From: Candidatus Thalassolituus haligoni
Lineage (GTDB): Bacteria > Pseudomonadota > Gammaproteobacteria > Pseudomonadales > Oceanobacteraceae
Length of the DNA: 64,000 bases
Direction of reading: 5' to 3'
NCBI RefSeq assembly: GCF_041222825.1
Contig: NZ_CP139482.1
Coordinates: 217,001-281,000 of the forward strand
Within the stretch, counting starts at the first letter, position 1. Every line of letters starts with the position of its first letter. Shown piece by piece: positions 30,734 through 40,397 of the stretch. The notes beneath the pieces are model-generated. The model had not been told where the DNA came from, did no database searches, and saw only the letters and a list, made by a program, of their open reading frames with translations. Made by a program: the position numbers and the translations under genes.

Positions 30734-31459
30734 TTAAAAGTCACCCCACAAGAATTGCAGTACCGAGACTGCCGCGAGGGCTGCAGTTTCGGTACGCAAA
30801 ATACGCGGTCCCAGCAGCAGCCCCTGAAAGCCATGTGTCGTACCTGCAGCAACTTCGATATCAGTCAGGCCGCCTTCGGGGCCAACCAACAGCGCTACAC
30901 TGGTCGGGTTTTGTTGTTGCCCTAACGGCTGCTGGTTGTGTGGGTGTAACACCAGTCGCAGTTCGGCGTCGCTTTGGGCGTACCAGTCATTCAGGTTTAC
31001 GGCGGGCAAGACTTGCGGGATACGGTTGCGGCCGCTTTGTTCACAGGCGGATACTGCGATTTTTTGCCAGTGTTCCATCTTTTTGTCCAGGCGTTCGCCT
31101 TTCAGTCGTACATCGCAGCGTTCACTGAAGAGAGGGGTGATTTGGCTAACGCCCAGTTCAGTGGCTTTCTGGATGGTAAAATCCATCTTGTCACCCTTGG
31201 AGATCACTTGTCCCAGGTGCAGGCGCAGTGGTGGTATGGCATCCGCTACCGATGCCTCAAGCAGACACACGGCGGCCTGTTTCTTGCTCGCGGTGGATAT
31301 TGTACCGCTGTATTCGCAGCCGTCGCCGTTAAACAGCCGTACCGGTGCACCAAGACCCAGTCGTAATACCCGCAGCAGATGAATACTGGGCTGTTCGTCC
31401 AAGGTAACGGTTTGTCCGACGATCAGGGGTTGGTCGGTAAAAATTCTCGGTGACGACAT
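30734..31459 (-). CDS. rsmE: RsmE, 16S rRNA m3U1498 methyltransferase
   Basis: Methylates N3 of U1498 in 16S rRNA using SAM. The ATG at 31459 gives 241 aa and has GGAGAG just upstream; an in-frame extension to 31477 lacks this. An N-terminal PUA-like domain (about 1-70) precedes the SPOUT methyltransferase fold, with KGDKMDFTIQKATELGV, CEQSGRNRIP, LLVGPEGGLT and LGPRILRTETA, all RsmE signatures. It lies 82 nt downstream of the PilZ gene and may be read from the stator transcript. Confidence 0.95.
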   Translation of the reverse strand: MSSPRIFTDQPLIVGQTVTLDEQPSIHLLRVLRLGLGAPVRLFNGDGCEYSGTISTASKKQAAVCLLEASVADAIPPLRLHLGQVISKGDKMDFTIQKATELGVSQITPLFSERCDVRLKGERLDKKMEHWQKIAVSACEQSGRNRIPQVLPAVNLNDWYAQSDAELRLVLHPHNQQPLGQQQNPTSVALLVGPEGGLTDIEVAAGTTHGFQGLLLGPRILRTETAALAAVSVLQFLWGDF

Positions 31460-31541
31460 TCTGCTCTCCACTGGCAATCGCTGCGGATAATAGCAAATTG
31501 GCCCGGATATTCGGCAATGGGTAACCCGCCGAATCGTCAGC

Positions 31542-32129
31542 TTATCGATCGTGCGGGCGTATTTGCCGCCGTTGCAAGCTCATCATATGTTGAATCAGGA
31601 TTTCCTGATCGGTATTACGGATCGGGTTGAAGGCAACGCGAATCCGGGTGCTGTCTGGCTTGCTGCCCGCTTCCAGGGCGACGATACGGCCATTCAGTAC
31701 CAGTGTCGTATGATCCGGTAGCAGAGTGAGATGGAGTCGAAGGTAGTGGGCCTCTGAGACATCGGTATGGGTCTCAAAGCGGATGCCACAGGCGCTTAGG
31801 TTCACATTGGCCGGGTGTTCCTCGACGTCAATGGTGGGTTGTAATTCCAGCCCGGCAACCCGGTTTAACTTCTGGTTCATCAGTCGCAGCAGCGCGGCGA
31901 CTTCTGGTTGCTGTGAGCTGACGCGATGCAGCAGACTGGTGATCTGTTGTTCCAGTTCGACCAGGCTGTCGACGGCCGGATCGTCGGCTGGCGCTATGGC
32001 GAGCACTTCTATTCCGAGCAAGACACGATCGTCCAGGCGGAAGTACTGGCGTCGTTCGTTGCCATCCCAGGTTTCAGGGGGCCTGGATTCGAGCTGCCTG
32101 GCGAGTGGCACGGTATCAGAATATTTCAT
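31542..32129 (-). CDS. PilZ-domain c-di-GMP receptor
   Basis: A 195-aa protein with a PilZ core. The c-di-GMP-binding pattern is visible: ERRQYFRLDDR holds the RxxxR motif and NLSACGIRFE matches the [D/N]xSxxG motif. A roughly 70-residue acidic, helical stretch separates the two, longer than in single-domain PilZ proteins and reminiscent of a YcgR-like or coiled insert. The start is the ATG at 32129, overlapping the pomB end by 14 nt; a TTG at 32144 with GGAAG just ahead is the alternative. Being third in the stator operon suggests it tunes PomAB in response to c-di-GMP, as YcgR-type proteins do; this is inference. Confidence 0.85.
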   Translation of the reverse strand: MKYSDTVPLARQLESRPPETWDGNERRQYFRLDDRVLLGIEVLAIAPADDPAVDSLVELEQQITSLLHRVSSQQPEVAALLRLMNQKLNRVAGLELQPTIDVEEHPANVNLSACGIRFETHTDVSEAHYLRLHLTLLPDHTTLVLNGRIVALEAGSKPDSTRIRVAFNPIRNTDQEILIQHMMSLQRRQIRPHDR

Positions 32130-33096
32130 TGGGGCGTAACTCAAAGTCTTCCGGTACGGCGTTGACGGCGTTGTCGATTTGCTTCATATCCGGTTCGATC
32201 TCCGGCTGGCTATCGCTATCATTTTCTCGCGAACGCAAGATGATGATTTCAACCCGGCGATTGCGCGCCCGCGAAGCGGAGTCCAGGTTCTCAACCAGCG
32301 GTTGGGTCGAGCCGTGGCCGACGACCTGAAAACGACTGGCATCCATTTCCGGGGCAGCAAACAACTCTTCCGCAAAAGCGACTGCACGGGCGGTAGACAA
32401 TGACCAATTGGAGCGGAATCGCCCGCCACGGACAGGCACGTCATCGGTATGGCCTTCGACAGAAATCAGTCCGGGAATAGTGACCAATACGGTACGAATT
32501 TTATCGATCACCGGCAAAAACCGGTCTTCAATATAGTCTGAGCCGGAGCGAAATGCACCGCGTTGCTGAATGCGGATAATGATTTTCTGGCCCACGGTTT
32601 CAATTTCAATCTGGCCTTGGGCAATTTCGTTTTCCAGCAGGTTGGCCACTTGCAAGGCATTGTCTTCCGTCGCCTTGTTCTGCGCAGCTGCATCCGCTTG
32701 TACCAGAATACGGGTTTGTTTGCCTTGGTTGCCCTGAGCTTCTTGTTGCTGGGTAATTTCATCCTGGCACATCACTTCCAGTGAACTTTTGGTGATATCA
32801 CTGGTGACTTGGCGCACCTGATTGATCGGCGTGGGTTCAGGAATGGACGGGCTGAAGTGGCGGGCAATCACACTGGTGCCCTTGGGGGGATCGGCGGCAT
32901 TGACGACGGTCTGGACACCAAATGCGTCGCGCAATTCTCCGGCCAGGCGTTTGAATTTGAGTGCATCCATTTCTGAGAACGACAGTAACAGTACAAAAAA
33001 GCACATCAGTAGCGACATCAGGTCGGCAAAGGTCATTACCCAGCCGGGTATCCCGGCGGGACAGGGTGGGCATTCCTGTTCTTCTTCCGTTGCCAT
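32116..33096 (-). CDS. pomB: PomB, sodium-type flagellar stator subunit
   Basis: Ion-channel subunit of the flagellar stator. The 326-aa protein has one membrane helix (about 18-40) containing TFADLMSLLMCFFVLLLSFSEMD, nearly the Vibrio PomB sequence, with the ion-binding Asp25. A plug/linker region follows, then a C-terminal OmpA-like peptidoglycan-binding domain (VEGHTDDVP; SNWSLSTARA; ARNRRVEI). It starts 3 nt after pomA. The sodium assignment rests on the Vibrio-like channel segment. Confidence 0.93.
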   Translation of the reverse strand: MATEEEQECPPCPAGIPGWVMTFADLMSLLMCFFVLLLSFSEMDALKFKRLAGELRDAFGVQTVVNAADPPKGTSVIARHFSPSIPEPTPINQVRQVTSDITKSSLEVMCQDEITQQQEAQGNQGKQTRILVQADAAAQNKATEDNALQVANLLENEIAQGQIEIETVGQKIIIRIQQRGAFRSGSDYIEDRFLPVIDKIRTVLVTIPGLISVEGHTDDVPVRGGRFRSNWSLSTARAVAFAEELFAAPEMDASRFQVVGHGSTQPLVENLDSASRARNRRVEIIILRSRENDSDSQPEIEPDMKQIDNAVNAVPEDFELRPNEIF

Positions 33097-33099
33097 GAC

Positions 33100-33858
33100 C
33101 TAATCGCTCGCTGTTGTGCGCTTGCCTTCGGCAATATAGGCCTGCAGCATGGATTCAATCACCCTCGGATTCTGGCCTGCCTGAATGGCCAGCAAGGCGT
33201 CGATAATCATCGATTTCAGCCGACCTTCCTCGTTCATGCGCAACCTGAGCTTGTCGGCCAGAGGCAAGGCAAACATGGTGGCCAGCATGGCGCCGTACAA
33301 GGTGGTTAACAATGCCACGGCCATGGCGGGGCCAATGGTTTTGGGATCGTCCATGTTCGCCAACATGGCGACCAGACCAATCAGTGTACCAATCATACCC
33401 ATGGCCGGGCCGGTATCCCCCAGATTCTGGAAGATAGACGCGCCCATATCATGGCGATCGGTGGCGAGTTTGGCTTCCTTGCTGAGAATCGAACGCACCA
33501 CGTCCGGGTCGTGGCCATCAACCAATAGCTGGATGCCTTTACCCAGAAATTCATCGCTGACTTCCTTGCCTTCCAGCGACAGCAGGCCACCCTTGCGTGC
33601 CAGTCCTGCCAGCTCTACCACCTCTGCGATAATGGTTTCCGGCTTGCTCAGTTTGAACGAAAAACCTTTGCCACCGACCTTGGCCAGAGCAAGGAACTGG
33701 CCCAGTTCATATTTCATCATCACCGCAAAAAAACTGCCGACAAAGACGATCAGAATCGACGGCACGTTTACAAACATAGCGATATCGCCGCCCAGAATCA
33801 TGGCCATGACGACAATGCCAAATGCACCTAATAAACCTACCAGTGTTGCGAGATCCAC
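33100..33858 (-). CDS. pomA: PomA, sodium-type flagellar stator subunit
   Basis: The 4-helix stator subunit that contacts FliG. The 252-aa protein aligns throughout with Vibrio PomA: MDLATLVGLLGAFG at the start, SILIVFVGSFFAVMMKYE, and the GPAMGMIGTLIGLVAML and GPAMAVALLTTLYGA channel helices. A GTG start is preceded by GAAGGAG. It is the first gene of pomA-pomB-PilZ, divergent from xseB. The order stator genes next to xseB-ispA-dxs is shared with Vibrio. Confidence 0.95.
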   Translation of the reverse strand: MDLATLVGLLGAFGIVVMAMILGGDIAMFVNVPSILIVFVGSFFAVMMKYELGQFLALAKVGGKGFSFKLSKPETIIAEVVELAGLARKGGLLSLEGKEVSDEFLGKGIQLLVDGHDPDVVRSILSKEAKLATDRHDMGASIFQNLGDTGPAMGMIGTLIGLVAMLANMDDPKTIGPAMAVALLTTLYGAMLATMFALPLADKLRLRMNEEGRLKSMIIDALLAIQAGQNPRVIESMLQAYIAEGKRTTASD

Positions 33859-34004
33859 AGCGGCTCCTTCTGAATTCCTCGAACCATGAGATCAGTCTAG
33901 TCAAACATCCGGGTTATTCCTGTTCTGAGGTAAAAACTGGCTGCTGCACTTGTTGAAGCCACGGACAGGCGCTACTGTGGCGGCACACAGCGCGGGTAGG
34001 TGTT

Positions 34005-34256
34005 ATGAGCGATACACAACAAACATTTGATTTTGAACAGTCATTGGCTGAACTGACCTCTCTGGTGCAGCGGATGGAAAGTGGTGAGCTGACGCTGGAA
34101 CAGTCACTGGGTGCCTTTGAACAAGGCATTCATCTGACCCGATCCTGTCAGCAGGCGCTGGCTGAGGCAGAACAGAAAGTCCGTATCCTGACCGAACAGA
34201 ACGGCCAGAGCCTGTCTCAGCCGCTGCCTCCAGGTGGTCGGGAAGCCGTTGAATGA
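34005..34256 (+). CDS. xseB: XseB, exodeoxyribonuclease VII small subunit
   Basis: The 83-aa small subunit of ExoVII, which degrades single-stranded DNA. The family core FEQSLAELTSLVQRMESGELTLEQSLGAFEQGI is intact. The TGA overlaps the ispA start (ATGA), the standard xseB-ispA-dxs operon arrangement. Confidence 0.97.
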   Translation: MSDTQQTFDFEQSLAELTSLVQRMESGELTLEQSLGAFEQGIHLTRSCQQALAEAEQKVRILTEQNGQSLSQPLPPGGREAVE

Positions 34257-35152
34257 GTCTGTTGCCGGAACGGCTGGCGGCCGTGCAAACACAGTTGGAA
34301 CAGCAATTGCGGTCTGCCGTCGTACAGCTCGCCAGCAGTGACCCACGACTGGCAGATGCGATGCACTATGGCTTGCTGAATGGTGGCAAGCGCTTGCGCC
34401 CACTGCTGGCCTACGCTGCGGCTGAAGCCCTGGGAGGGCAGTCGCAGCAAGCTGACAGTGCGGCCACGGCGCTGGAAATGGTGCACAGCTACAGTCTGAT
34501 TCACGACGATTTACCGGCGATGGACGACGACGATCTGCGGCGTGGTAAAGCCACTACTCATATCGCCTTTGATGAAGCCACGGCTATTCTGGCAGGGGAT
34601 GCACTGCTCACTGGAGCCTTTGAAGTACTGTTGGCAGATCAGTCGCTGGCGGCTGAACAACGGCTGGCCATGACGGTGCTGTTGGCCAAGGCGGCAGGAG
34701 CCGCAGGAATGGTGGGTGGCCAGAGTATCGACCTCAACCATGTAGGCAAGCCGATGTCTCTGGTTGAACTGGAGCAGATGCACCGTGGTAAAACCGGCGC
34801 ACTGATTCGGGCGGCAGTGATGATGGGGGCGATGTCCGTGCGCTGGCCTCTGGCTGCTGAGCAGGAGCAGGCGCTGTTGGACTACGCCAATGCGATTGGT
34901 CTGGCCTTTCAGGTACAGGACGATATTCTCGATGTCGAAGGGGATACGTCCACACTGGGGAAGCAGGCGGGTGCGGATGTCGCACTCAACAAACCGACTT
35001 ATCCGGCGCTACTGGGGTTGGAGGCTGCGCGTCAAAAAGCAGCAGAATTGTGCCAGCAAGCCCAGCAAGCGTTGGCTCCTTTGCAGCAGGACGGTGGACA
35101 CATCGGGTTACTGCACCAGATTGCGGATTACGTGATTCATCGTAACCATTAA
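34253..35152 (+). CDS. ispA: IspA, farnesyl diphosphate synthase
   Basis: Condenses DMAPP and IPP to geranyl and then farnesyl diphosphate. The 299-aa protein carries the first Asp-rich motif DDLPAMDDDDLRRG (about 87-100), the second DDILD (about 223), the substrate Lys in GGKRLRP, and LALEMVHSYSLIHDD. It overlaps xseB by 4 nt and is followed by dxs after 169 nt. Confidence 0.97.
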   Translation: MSLLPERLAAVQTQLEQQLRSAVVQLASSDPRLADAMHYGLLNGGKRLRPLLAYAAAEALGGQSQQADSAATALEMVHSYSLIHDDLPAMDDDDLRRGKATTHIAFDEATAILAGDALLTGAFEVLLADQSLAAEQRLAMTVLLAKAAGAAGMVGGQSIDLNHVGKPMSLVELEQMHRGKTGALIRAAVMMGAMSVRWPLAAEQEQALLDYANAIGLAFQVQDDILDVEGDTSTLGKQAGADVALNKPTYPALLGLEAARQKAAELCQQAQQALAPLQQDGGHIGLLHQIADYVIHRNH

Positions 35153-35321
35153 ACCTGGTTTCATAAACGGGACGGCCGGTTGCGGTTGGACGGATTCGTG
35201 ACCAATGTGGTTTTGGCCTACTCAATGGCCACCGCAATCGTTAGAATAGTCGACCTTTTTTGCCATTACGTAGCGGCATCTGCCCTTTCCTGATGCTCAA
35301 CGACCGGAAACACAACGCCTG

Positions 35322-37202
35322 ATGTTTACCGAAATACCGAGTGCTCGCCCTCTTACCCCGTTACTGGATGCCATTAATCAGCCCGCCGACCTGCGTCTGC
35401 TGGAGCCAGAGCAACTCCAGGAAGTCTGTCACCAGCTGCGAGAATATCTGCTTTACAGTGTTGGCCAGTCGGGAGGGCATTTTGCCGCCGGGCTGGGGGT
35501 GGTGGAGCTGACGGTGGCACTGCATTACGTTTTTGATACCCCGAATGACCGCCTGGTGTGGGATGTTGGCCACCAGGCCTACCCGCACAAGATACTCACT
35601 GGTCGTCGCGAAGAAATGACCCGTATCCGCAGCGAATATGGCCCGGCGGCTTTTACGCGCCGCGAAGAAAGCGCTTACGATACTTTCGGGGTTGGCCATT
35701 CCAGTACCTCTATCAGTGCGGCACTGGGCATGGCGCTGGGATTTCGCCAGCAAGGGGTGGAACACGAAGCCGTTGCCATTATTGGTGATGGTGCCATTAC
35801 GGCAGGCATGGCGTTTGAAGCCCTGAACCATGCTGGTCACGAAAAAGCCGATATGTTGGTGATTCTGAACGACAACGATATGTCGATCTCCAACAATGTG
35901 GGTGGATTAAACAAATATTTCACCCGCATCTGGTCGAGCAAAACCTACTGTGCCATGCGTGCCGGTAGCAAAAAAGTGCTGGAGAAGATTCCTGCTGCCT
36001 GGGAATTTGCCCGTCGCACCGAAGAGCATATGAAAGGCATGGTAGCTCCGGGCACCCTGTTTGAAGAGCTGGGTTTTAATTATTACGGCCCCATCGACGG
36101 CCACGACCTGAACGAGCTGGTGCATACCCTGAGCAATCTGGCGAAGATGAAGGGGCCACGTTTCCTTCATATCGTCACTCGAAAGGGCAAGGGTTTTGCA
36201 CCGGCGGAGCAAGATCCGATTGGCTATCACGCCTTGAAGCCAGTGCGCAGTGTCTCGGCGGCGGTAAAAAAACCGACCTATTCCAATGTGTTTGGCGAGT
36301 GGCTGTGCGATATGGCTGGCGCTGACCGTCGGCTGGTGGGTATTACTCCAGCGATGCGCGAAGGTTCCGACCTGGTTCGCTTCTCGCACGAATTTCCGGA
36401 TCGCTATTACGACGTTGCCATTGCTGAACAACACGCGGTGACCCTGGCTGCCGGACTCGCCTGTGAAGGGTGCAAACCGGTTGTGGCCATTTATTCGACC
36501 TTCCTGCAGCGCGCCTACGATCAGCTGATACACGACGTTGCCCTGCAAAATCTCGATGTATTGTTTGCCATCGATCGGGCGGGTCTGGTGGGTGAAGACG
36601 GCCCGACCCATCACGGCGCTTTCGACCTCAGCTATTTACGCTGTATCCCCAATCTGGTGCTGATGACGCCCTCAGATGAAAATGAATGCCGTCAGATGTT
36701 GTACACCGGTTATCAGCACGAAGGCCCGGCTGCAGTACGTTATCCCCGTGGCAGTGGTGCCGGGGTTGAAGCGGAGCAGACCATGACGGCCTTGCCGCTG
36801 GGCAAAGGACGCGTATTACGGGAATCTGCGGCTGTTGCTGGCAAACGCGTGGCGCTGCTGGCCTTTGGTGCACCCTTGAGTACAGCGCTGGCGATTGCCG
36901 CCCAGCTGGATGCCACGGTTGCCGATATGCGTTTTGTAAAACCGCTGGATGATACTCTGGTCGCATCACTGGCGGCATCACATGATCTGCTGGTGACGTT
37001 GGAAGAAAACGCCACGGCTGGCGGTGCCGGTAGTGCAGTGCTGGAGTCGCTGGCGAACGCGGGGCTGTCGGTTCCGGTTTTGCTGAGTGGTTTGCCGGAT
37101 CGCTACATCGAGCATGCCAGTCCGGGTCGTCAGTGGCTGGACGCGGGACTCGATAGCGTCAGTATGCTGGACCGTGTTCGGCAGCGTCTTGCGCGCTGCT
37201 GA
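35322..37202 (+). CDS. dxs: Dxs, 1-deoxy-D-xylulose-5-phosphate synthase
   Basis: Thiamine-diphosphate enzyme that makes DXP from pyruvate and glyceraldehyde-3-phosphate, the entry to the MEP isoprenoid pathway. At 626 aa it is full length. Motifs: the [15 protein letters not shown] substrate region, the ThDP-binding [15 protein letters not shown]...[21 protein letters not shown] with the catalytic Glu, and [30 protein letters not shown] hairpin (37268-37288) follows about 65 nt after the stop. Confidence 0.98.
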   Translation: MFTEIPSARPLTPLLDAINQPADLRLLEPEQLQEVCHQLREYLLYSVGQSGGHFAAGLGVVELTVALHYVFDTPNDRLVWDVGHQAYPHKILTGRREEMTRIRSEYGPAAFTRREESAYDTFGVGHSSTSISAALGMALGFRQQGVEHEAVAIIGDGAITAGMAFEALNHAGHEKADMLVILNDNDMSISNNVGGLNKYFTRIWSSKTYCAMRAGSKKVLEKIPAAWEFARRTEEHMKGMVAPGTLFEELGFNYYGPIDGHDLNELVHTLSNLAKMKGPRFLHIVTRKGKGFAPAEQDPIGYHALKPVRSVSAAVKKPTYSNVFGEWLCDMAGADRRLVGITPAMREGSDLVRFSHEFPDRYYDVAIAEQHAVTLAAGLACEGCKPVVAIYSTFLQRAYDQLIHDVALQNLDVLFAIDRAGLVGEDGPTHHGAFDLSYLRCIPNLVLMTPSDENECRQMLYTGYQHEGPAAVRYPRGSGAGVEAEQTMTALPLGKGRVLRESAAVAGKRVALLAFGAPLSTALAIAAQLDATVADMRFVKPLDDTLVASLAASHDLLVTLEENATAGGAGSAVLESLANAGLSVPVLLSGLPDRYIEHASPGRQWLDAGLDSVSMLDRVRQRLARC

Positions 37203-37267
37203 TCGCCGTCACACCAGACTGTTAATCAGCGTATAGCCAGTTCGCACATTTTTCCTGCCTGCTATCC

Positions 37268-37288
37268 GTCTGGCTGTCTCGGCCAGAC
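37268..37288 (+). terminator. Hairpin after dxs
   Basis: GTCTGGC-TGTCTCG-GCCAGAC, a perfect 7-bp stem with a 7-nt loop, lies between dxs and the histidine kinase gene. No T-tract follows, so it is a weak or Rho-assisted terminator at best. Confidence 0.4.
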
Positions 37289-37394
37289 TCACTGAATATG
37301 ACCATGCCCGGCTAACATTCTGTAACACGTTCTTCCTCCGAGTTGATTAATCGGTGCTTTACTTAGGTAGACATCTGTTTTTTTGGGGGTAGGG

Positions 37395-38405
37395 GTGCAC
37401 TCACATCACCTGCTATTGATTCCGGCTCTGGTACTGGCTCTGACGCTTGGGTTTGCCGACGTCTCTATCCTGCCGTGGGTGCTGTTGGGGATGGCCTCTA
37501 TAGGGCCGCTCTGGCGCTCAGCTTCCGCCGTCACCGATAACGCCGAGCCGCAAAACCAGGCTGCAGACTTGCGAGTAACCGCTGACCAACTTCGGCATAT
37601 TAAACAAATGGAGCGTTTGGCGGCGGTTGGCCAGCTGTCTGCCGGCATCGCTCATGAAATCAATAATCCGGTGGCGTCTGTGGGCAGTAATCTGCATGCG
37701 ATCCGTGCTGACATGGACGGCTTGTTGCGCTTTGTCGGCGCTGTTGATAACGCCGGTAACCGCCTTGATCCCGCCAGCGAGGCCTATCGTCTGATACTGT
37801 CTGCCTATCAGGATGAGGGTATCGCCGATATCGTCTCACTGATGCCCGAACGGGTGTCCGACAGCCTCGAAGGGGTTGATCGTATCAGCCATATCGTACG
37901 GGATATGAAACGCCTGATGCGAGGTGATCAGGGACCAAAATCCCCCAGTAGCATCAACGACGAACTCAACGCCATTATCAATATTGCCAGGATCGGGGTT
38001 GGTGGCGAGCTGACGCTGAACGTCGGCTTGCTGGACGATTGCCCCCCGGTGGTGTGTAACCCTGCACTGGTTGGGCAGGTGGTGCTGAATATCCTGGTGA
38101 ATGCCATTCAGGCGGTGGATGAGCGTTATGGGGAAGTGAGTATTTATCAGCGGCAACATGCCCACGAGCTGGAAATTGTTATCTCGGATAATGGTATCGG
38201 CATCGGTGCGGATACGGTTGCCCGCGTATTTGAGCCATTTTACACCACCAAGTCGGCGGATGAAGGTACCGGCATGGGCCTGGCGTTAAGCCAGCAATTG
38301 ATCGAGGAGCATGGCGGCCGTATTGAGCTCGAAAGCGAACTCGGTGTGGGCAGCTGTTTTCATATTTATTTACCCCTGATAGCGGAGGAGAGTAACCGTG
38401 TTTGA
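37395..38405 (+). CDS. Sensor histidine kinase without obvious input domain
   Basis: A 336-aa kinase from a GTG preceded by a G-rich GGGGGTAGG. Two short membrane segments (about 4-22 and 26-42) lead directly into the HisKA domain with the H-box SAGIAHEINNPVAS (His87). A HATPase domain follows (N-box VVLNILVNAIQAVDE, SDNGIGIG, F-box FEPFYTTK, GTGMGLALSQ). No periplasmic sensor, PAS or HAMP is visible, so sensing must come from the membrane segments or a partner. The stop overlaps the response-regulator gene by 8 nt. Confidence 0.9.
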   Translation: MHSHHLLLIPALVLALTLGFADVSILPWVLLGMASIGPLWRSASAVTDNAEPQNQAADLRVTADQLRHIKQMERLAAVGQLSAGIAHEINNPVASVGSNLHAIRADMDGLLRFVGAVDNAGNRLDPASEAYRLILSAYQDEGIADIVSLMPERVSDSLEGVDRISHIVRDMKRLMRGDQGPKSPSSINDELNAIINIARIGVGGELTLNVGLLDDCPPVVCNPALVGQVVLNILVNAIQAVDERYGEVSIYQRQHAHELEIVISDNGIGIGADTVARVFEPFYTTKSADEGTGMGLALSQQLIEEHGGRIELESELGVGSCFHIYLPLIAEESNRV

Positions 38406-39741
38406 AGAGTGTCTGGCGCAGGAAGAGAGCGTCAAGGTTGGCCGGATTCTGCTGGTTGACGATGAACCCGCCATACTGCAAGCTCTGAAACGACTGTTAT
38501 GTCGACAATATGACGTTGTGACCGCTGGCAGTGGTCAGCAAGCGCTGGATTTGCTTGAACAGGAGGCGTTTGACCTGGTCATCTCCGATATGCGCATGCC
38601 TGGGCTGTCGGGTGCGGATTTGCTTAAGGTCTGCTTTGAGCGTTGGCCCGAGATGGTGCGAGTGCTGGTGACCGGCTATGCCGATATGGAGTCCACCATT
38701 CGGGCTGTTAACGAAGGCAATATATACCGTTATATCAACAAGCCCTGGGATAACGACCAGCTGTGCTCTGTGGTGGCTGATGCCTTACAGTGCAAAATAC
38801 TGCAAGAAAAGAACGAAAAACTGCAGGCCCGCATCAAGGAACAGAACAAGGAGCTGGCACGCTTTAATCATGAGCTGGAACAGCAAGTGGAGCAAAAAAC
38901 CGATCAGGCAGGAGCGGCAGAAGCCAAATTGGAAGAAGCTTACCGCAGCCTGGTGCAAGAATTTAACAGCATGGTGCTGTTGCTGGTGGGTATGGTCGAG
39001 CAACGTAATGGTGAAGAACCCGGCAGTAGCGAGCGACTGGCGCGCTTGAGCAAGCTGTTTGGGGAATTTGCCGGCCTGGTAGGGCAACCGATTCAGGATT
39101 TGTATTACGCGGCGCTGTTGAAAAACATCGGCAAGATTACCTTGCCCGATGCCGTGCTGATTAAATCATGGACAACCATGAACCGACTGGAGAAAAAAGA
39201 GTACTCCCGCTTTCCTGTGAATGGCCAGACCACCTTGATGCTGCTGGAACCACTGCAAAATTCTGCCAATATCATTCGCTCGCACATGGAGCTGTACAAC
39301 GGCAAAGGTTTCCCCGATCGTCTTGAAGGGGATGCCATTCCGCTGGAATCACGCATTTTGCGGATCGTGACGGATTACGTCGACCTGCAGCGCGAACACA
39401 ACTTTCTTGGCGAAAAACTCAACGAAGACGATACCCGCACCTACATGATCAAAATGGCGGGCTTGCGTTATGACCGCGCACTGATCGATCTGTTGATGGA
39501 AGTGCTGGAAGATTTTGATGAAGGTATTGTGCCCAATATGGACCGTATTCCCATCGCGGCAGCCAAGCAGGGCACCATACTGGCAAAAAGTCTGATCAGC
39601 CCGGCGGGTGTGGTGCTGCTGTCGGAAGGAACATTACTGACAGAGCGCCATGTCAGTAAATTACAGGCGTTACAGCGTCAGTTTGAAGGGCATCAGATCA
39701 TGTTGCAGGTTCGCCACCCGGACAGCTCTGGCAGTGAGTGA
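38398..39741 (+). CDS. Response regulator with degenerate HD-GYP output domain
   Basis: A 447-aa RpfG-like protein: REC domain (about 16-130, phospho-acceptor Asp64 in VISDMRMPG, conserved Lys in NKPW), coiled coil (about 130-185), then an HD-related domain. The HD pair is KN (ALLKNIGKI, 242-243) and GYP is GFP (304-306), with only one His of the usual H-H pair kept (His296). Metal binding and c-di-GMP hydrolysis are therefore doubtful; it may act as a binding or scaffold protein. A C-terminal extension (about 370-447) is uncharacterized. The GTG start has GGAGGAGAG upstream and overlaps its kinase gene. Confidence 0.87.
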   Translation: MFEECLAQEESVKVGRILLVDDEPAILQALKRLLCRQYDVVTAGSGQQALDLLEQEAFDLVISDMRMPGLSGADLLKVCFERWPEMVRVLVTGYADMESTIRAVNEGNIYRYINKPWDNDQLCSVVADALQCKILQEKNEKLQARIKEQNKELARFNHELEQQVEQKTDQAGAAEAKLEEAYRSLVQEFNSMVLLLVGMVEQRNGEEPGSSERLARLSKLFGEFAGLVGQPIQDLYYAALLKNIGKITLPDAVLIKSWTTMNRLEKKEYSRFPVNGQTTLMLLEPLQNSANIIRSHMELYNGKGFPDRLEGDAIPLESRILRIVTDYVDLQREHNFLGEKLNEDDTRTYMIKMAGLRYDRALIDLLMEVLEDFDEGIVPNMDRIPIAAAKQGTILAKSLISPAGVVLLSEGTLLTERHVSKLQALQRQFEGHQIMLQVRHPDSSGSE

Positions 39742-39761
39742 GGCCGCGTTGACCATCACTC

Positions 39762-40397
39762 TCAGACCGGTTCGTCGTCCTGGTGGGTCAAGGGCGCCGT
39801 GGCGGCAGCGCTGCTGAGCATATGCCCCAGTTTGCTGGCCTTGGTGCTCAGATAGCCTTCATTGTACGGGTTTCTGCCCACTTCGAGGGCGACGCGTTCA
39901 ATCACCTTGACGCCAGCGTCTGACAACGCTTTTACCTTGCGCGGGTTGTTGGTCATCAGGCGGATCGCATGAATACCCAGGTGGCTCAGCATCGGTTCGC
40001 ACATGCTGTAATCACGCAGATCGGCACCAAACCCCAATTGCTCGTTGGCTTCAACCGTATCGGCACCCTGATCCTGCAGATGATACGCCCGGATCTTGTT
40101 CAGCAGCCCAATGCCGCGACCTTCCTGGCGCAGATACAGCACCACGCCATGGCCAGCTTCGGACACGGCGCGCATGGCTTCTTCCAGTTGATAGCCGCAA
40201 TCACAGCGCATGCTGAACAGCGCATCACCGGTCAGGCATTCGGAGTGAGCACGTGCCAGCACCGGCTCGCCGTTGCCAACATCCCCCAGCGTGAGTGCCA
40301 CATGCTCTTTACCCGCGACGGTGTCTTCAAATCCGTGCATGGTAAAGACGCCGAACGGCGTTGGCAGCTTGGACGATGCAATGTATTGGATACTCAA
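39762..40397 (-). CDS. ribA: RibA, GTP cyclohydrolase II
   Basis: Opens GTP to the diaminopyrimidine precursor in the first step of riboflavin synthesis; zinc enzyme. A TTG start at 40397 is chosen: GGAGGT lies 7 nt ahead, and the product [16 protein letters not shown] aligns with Pseudomonas RibA. A GTG at 40406 overlaps that Shine-Dalgarno and is unlikely. Zinc ligands are in [18 protein letters not shown]; the catalytic region is [19 protein letters not shown], with the [10 protein letters not shown] signature. Length 211 aa, converging on the HD-GYP-like gene. Confidence 0.95.
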   Translation of the reverse strand: MSIQYIASSKLPTPFGVFTMHGFEDTVAGKEHVALTLGDVGNGEPVLARAHSECLTGDALFSMRCDCGYQLEEAMRAVSEAGHGVVLYLRQEGRGIGLLNKIRAYHLQDQGADTVEANEQLGFGADLRDYSMCEPMLSHLGIHAIRLMTNNPRKVKALSDAGVKVIERVALEVGRNPYNEGYLSTKASKLGHMLSSAAATAPLTHQDDEPV

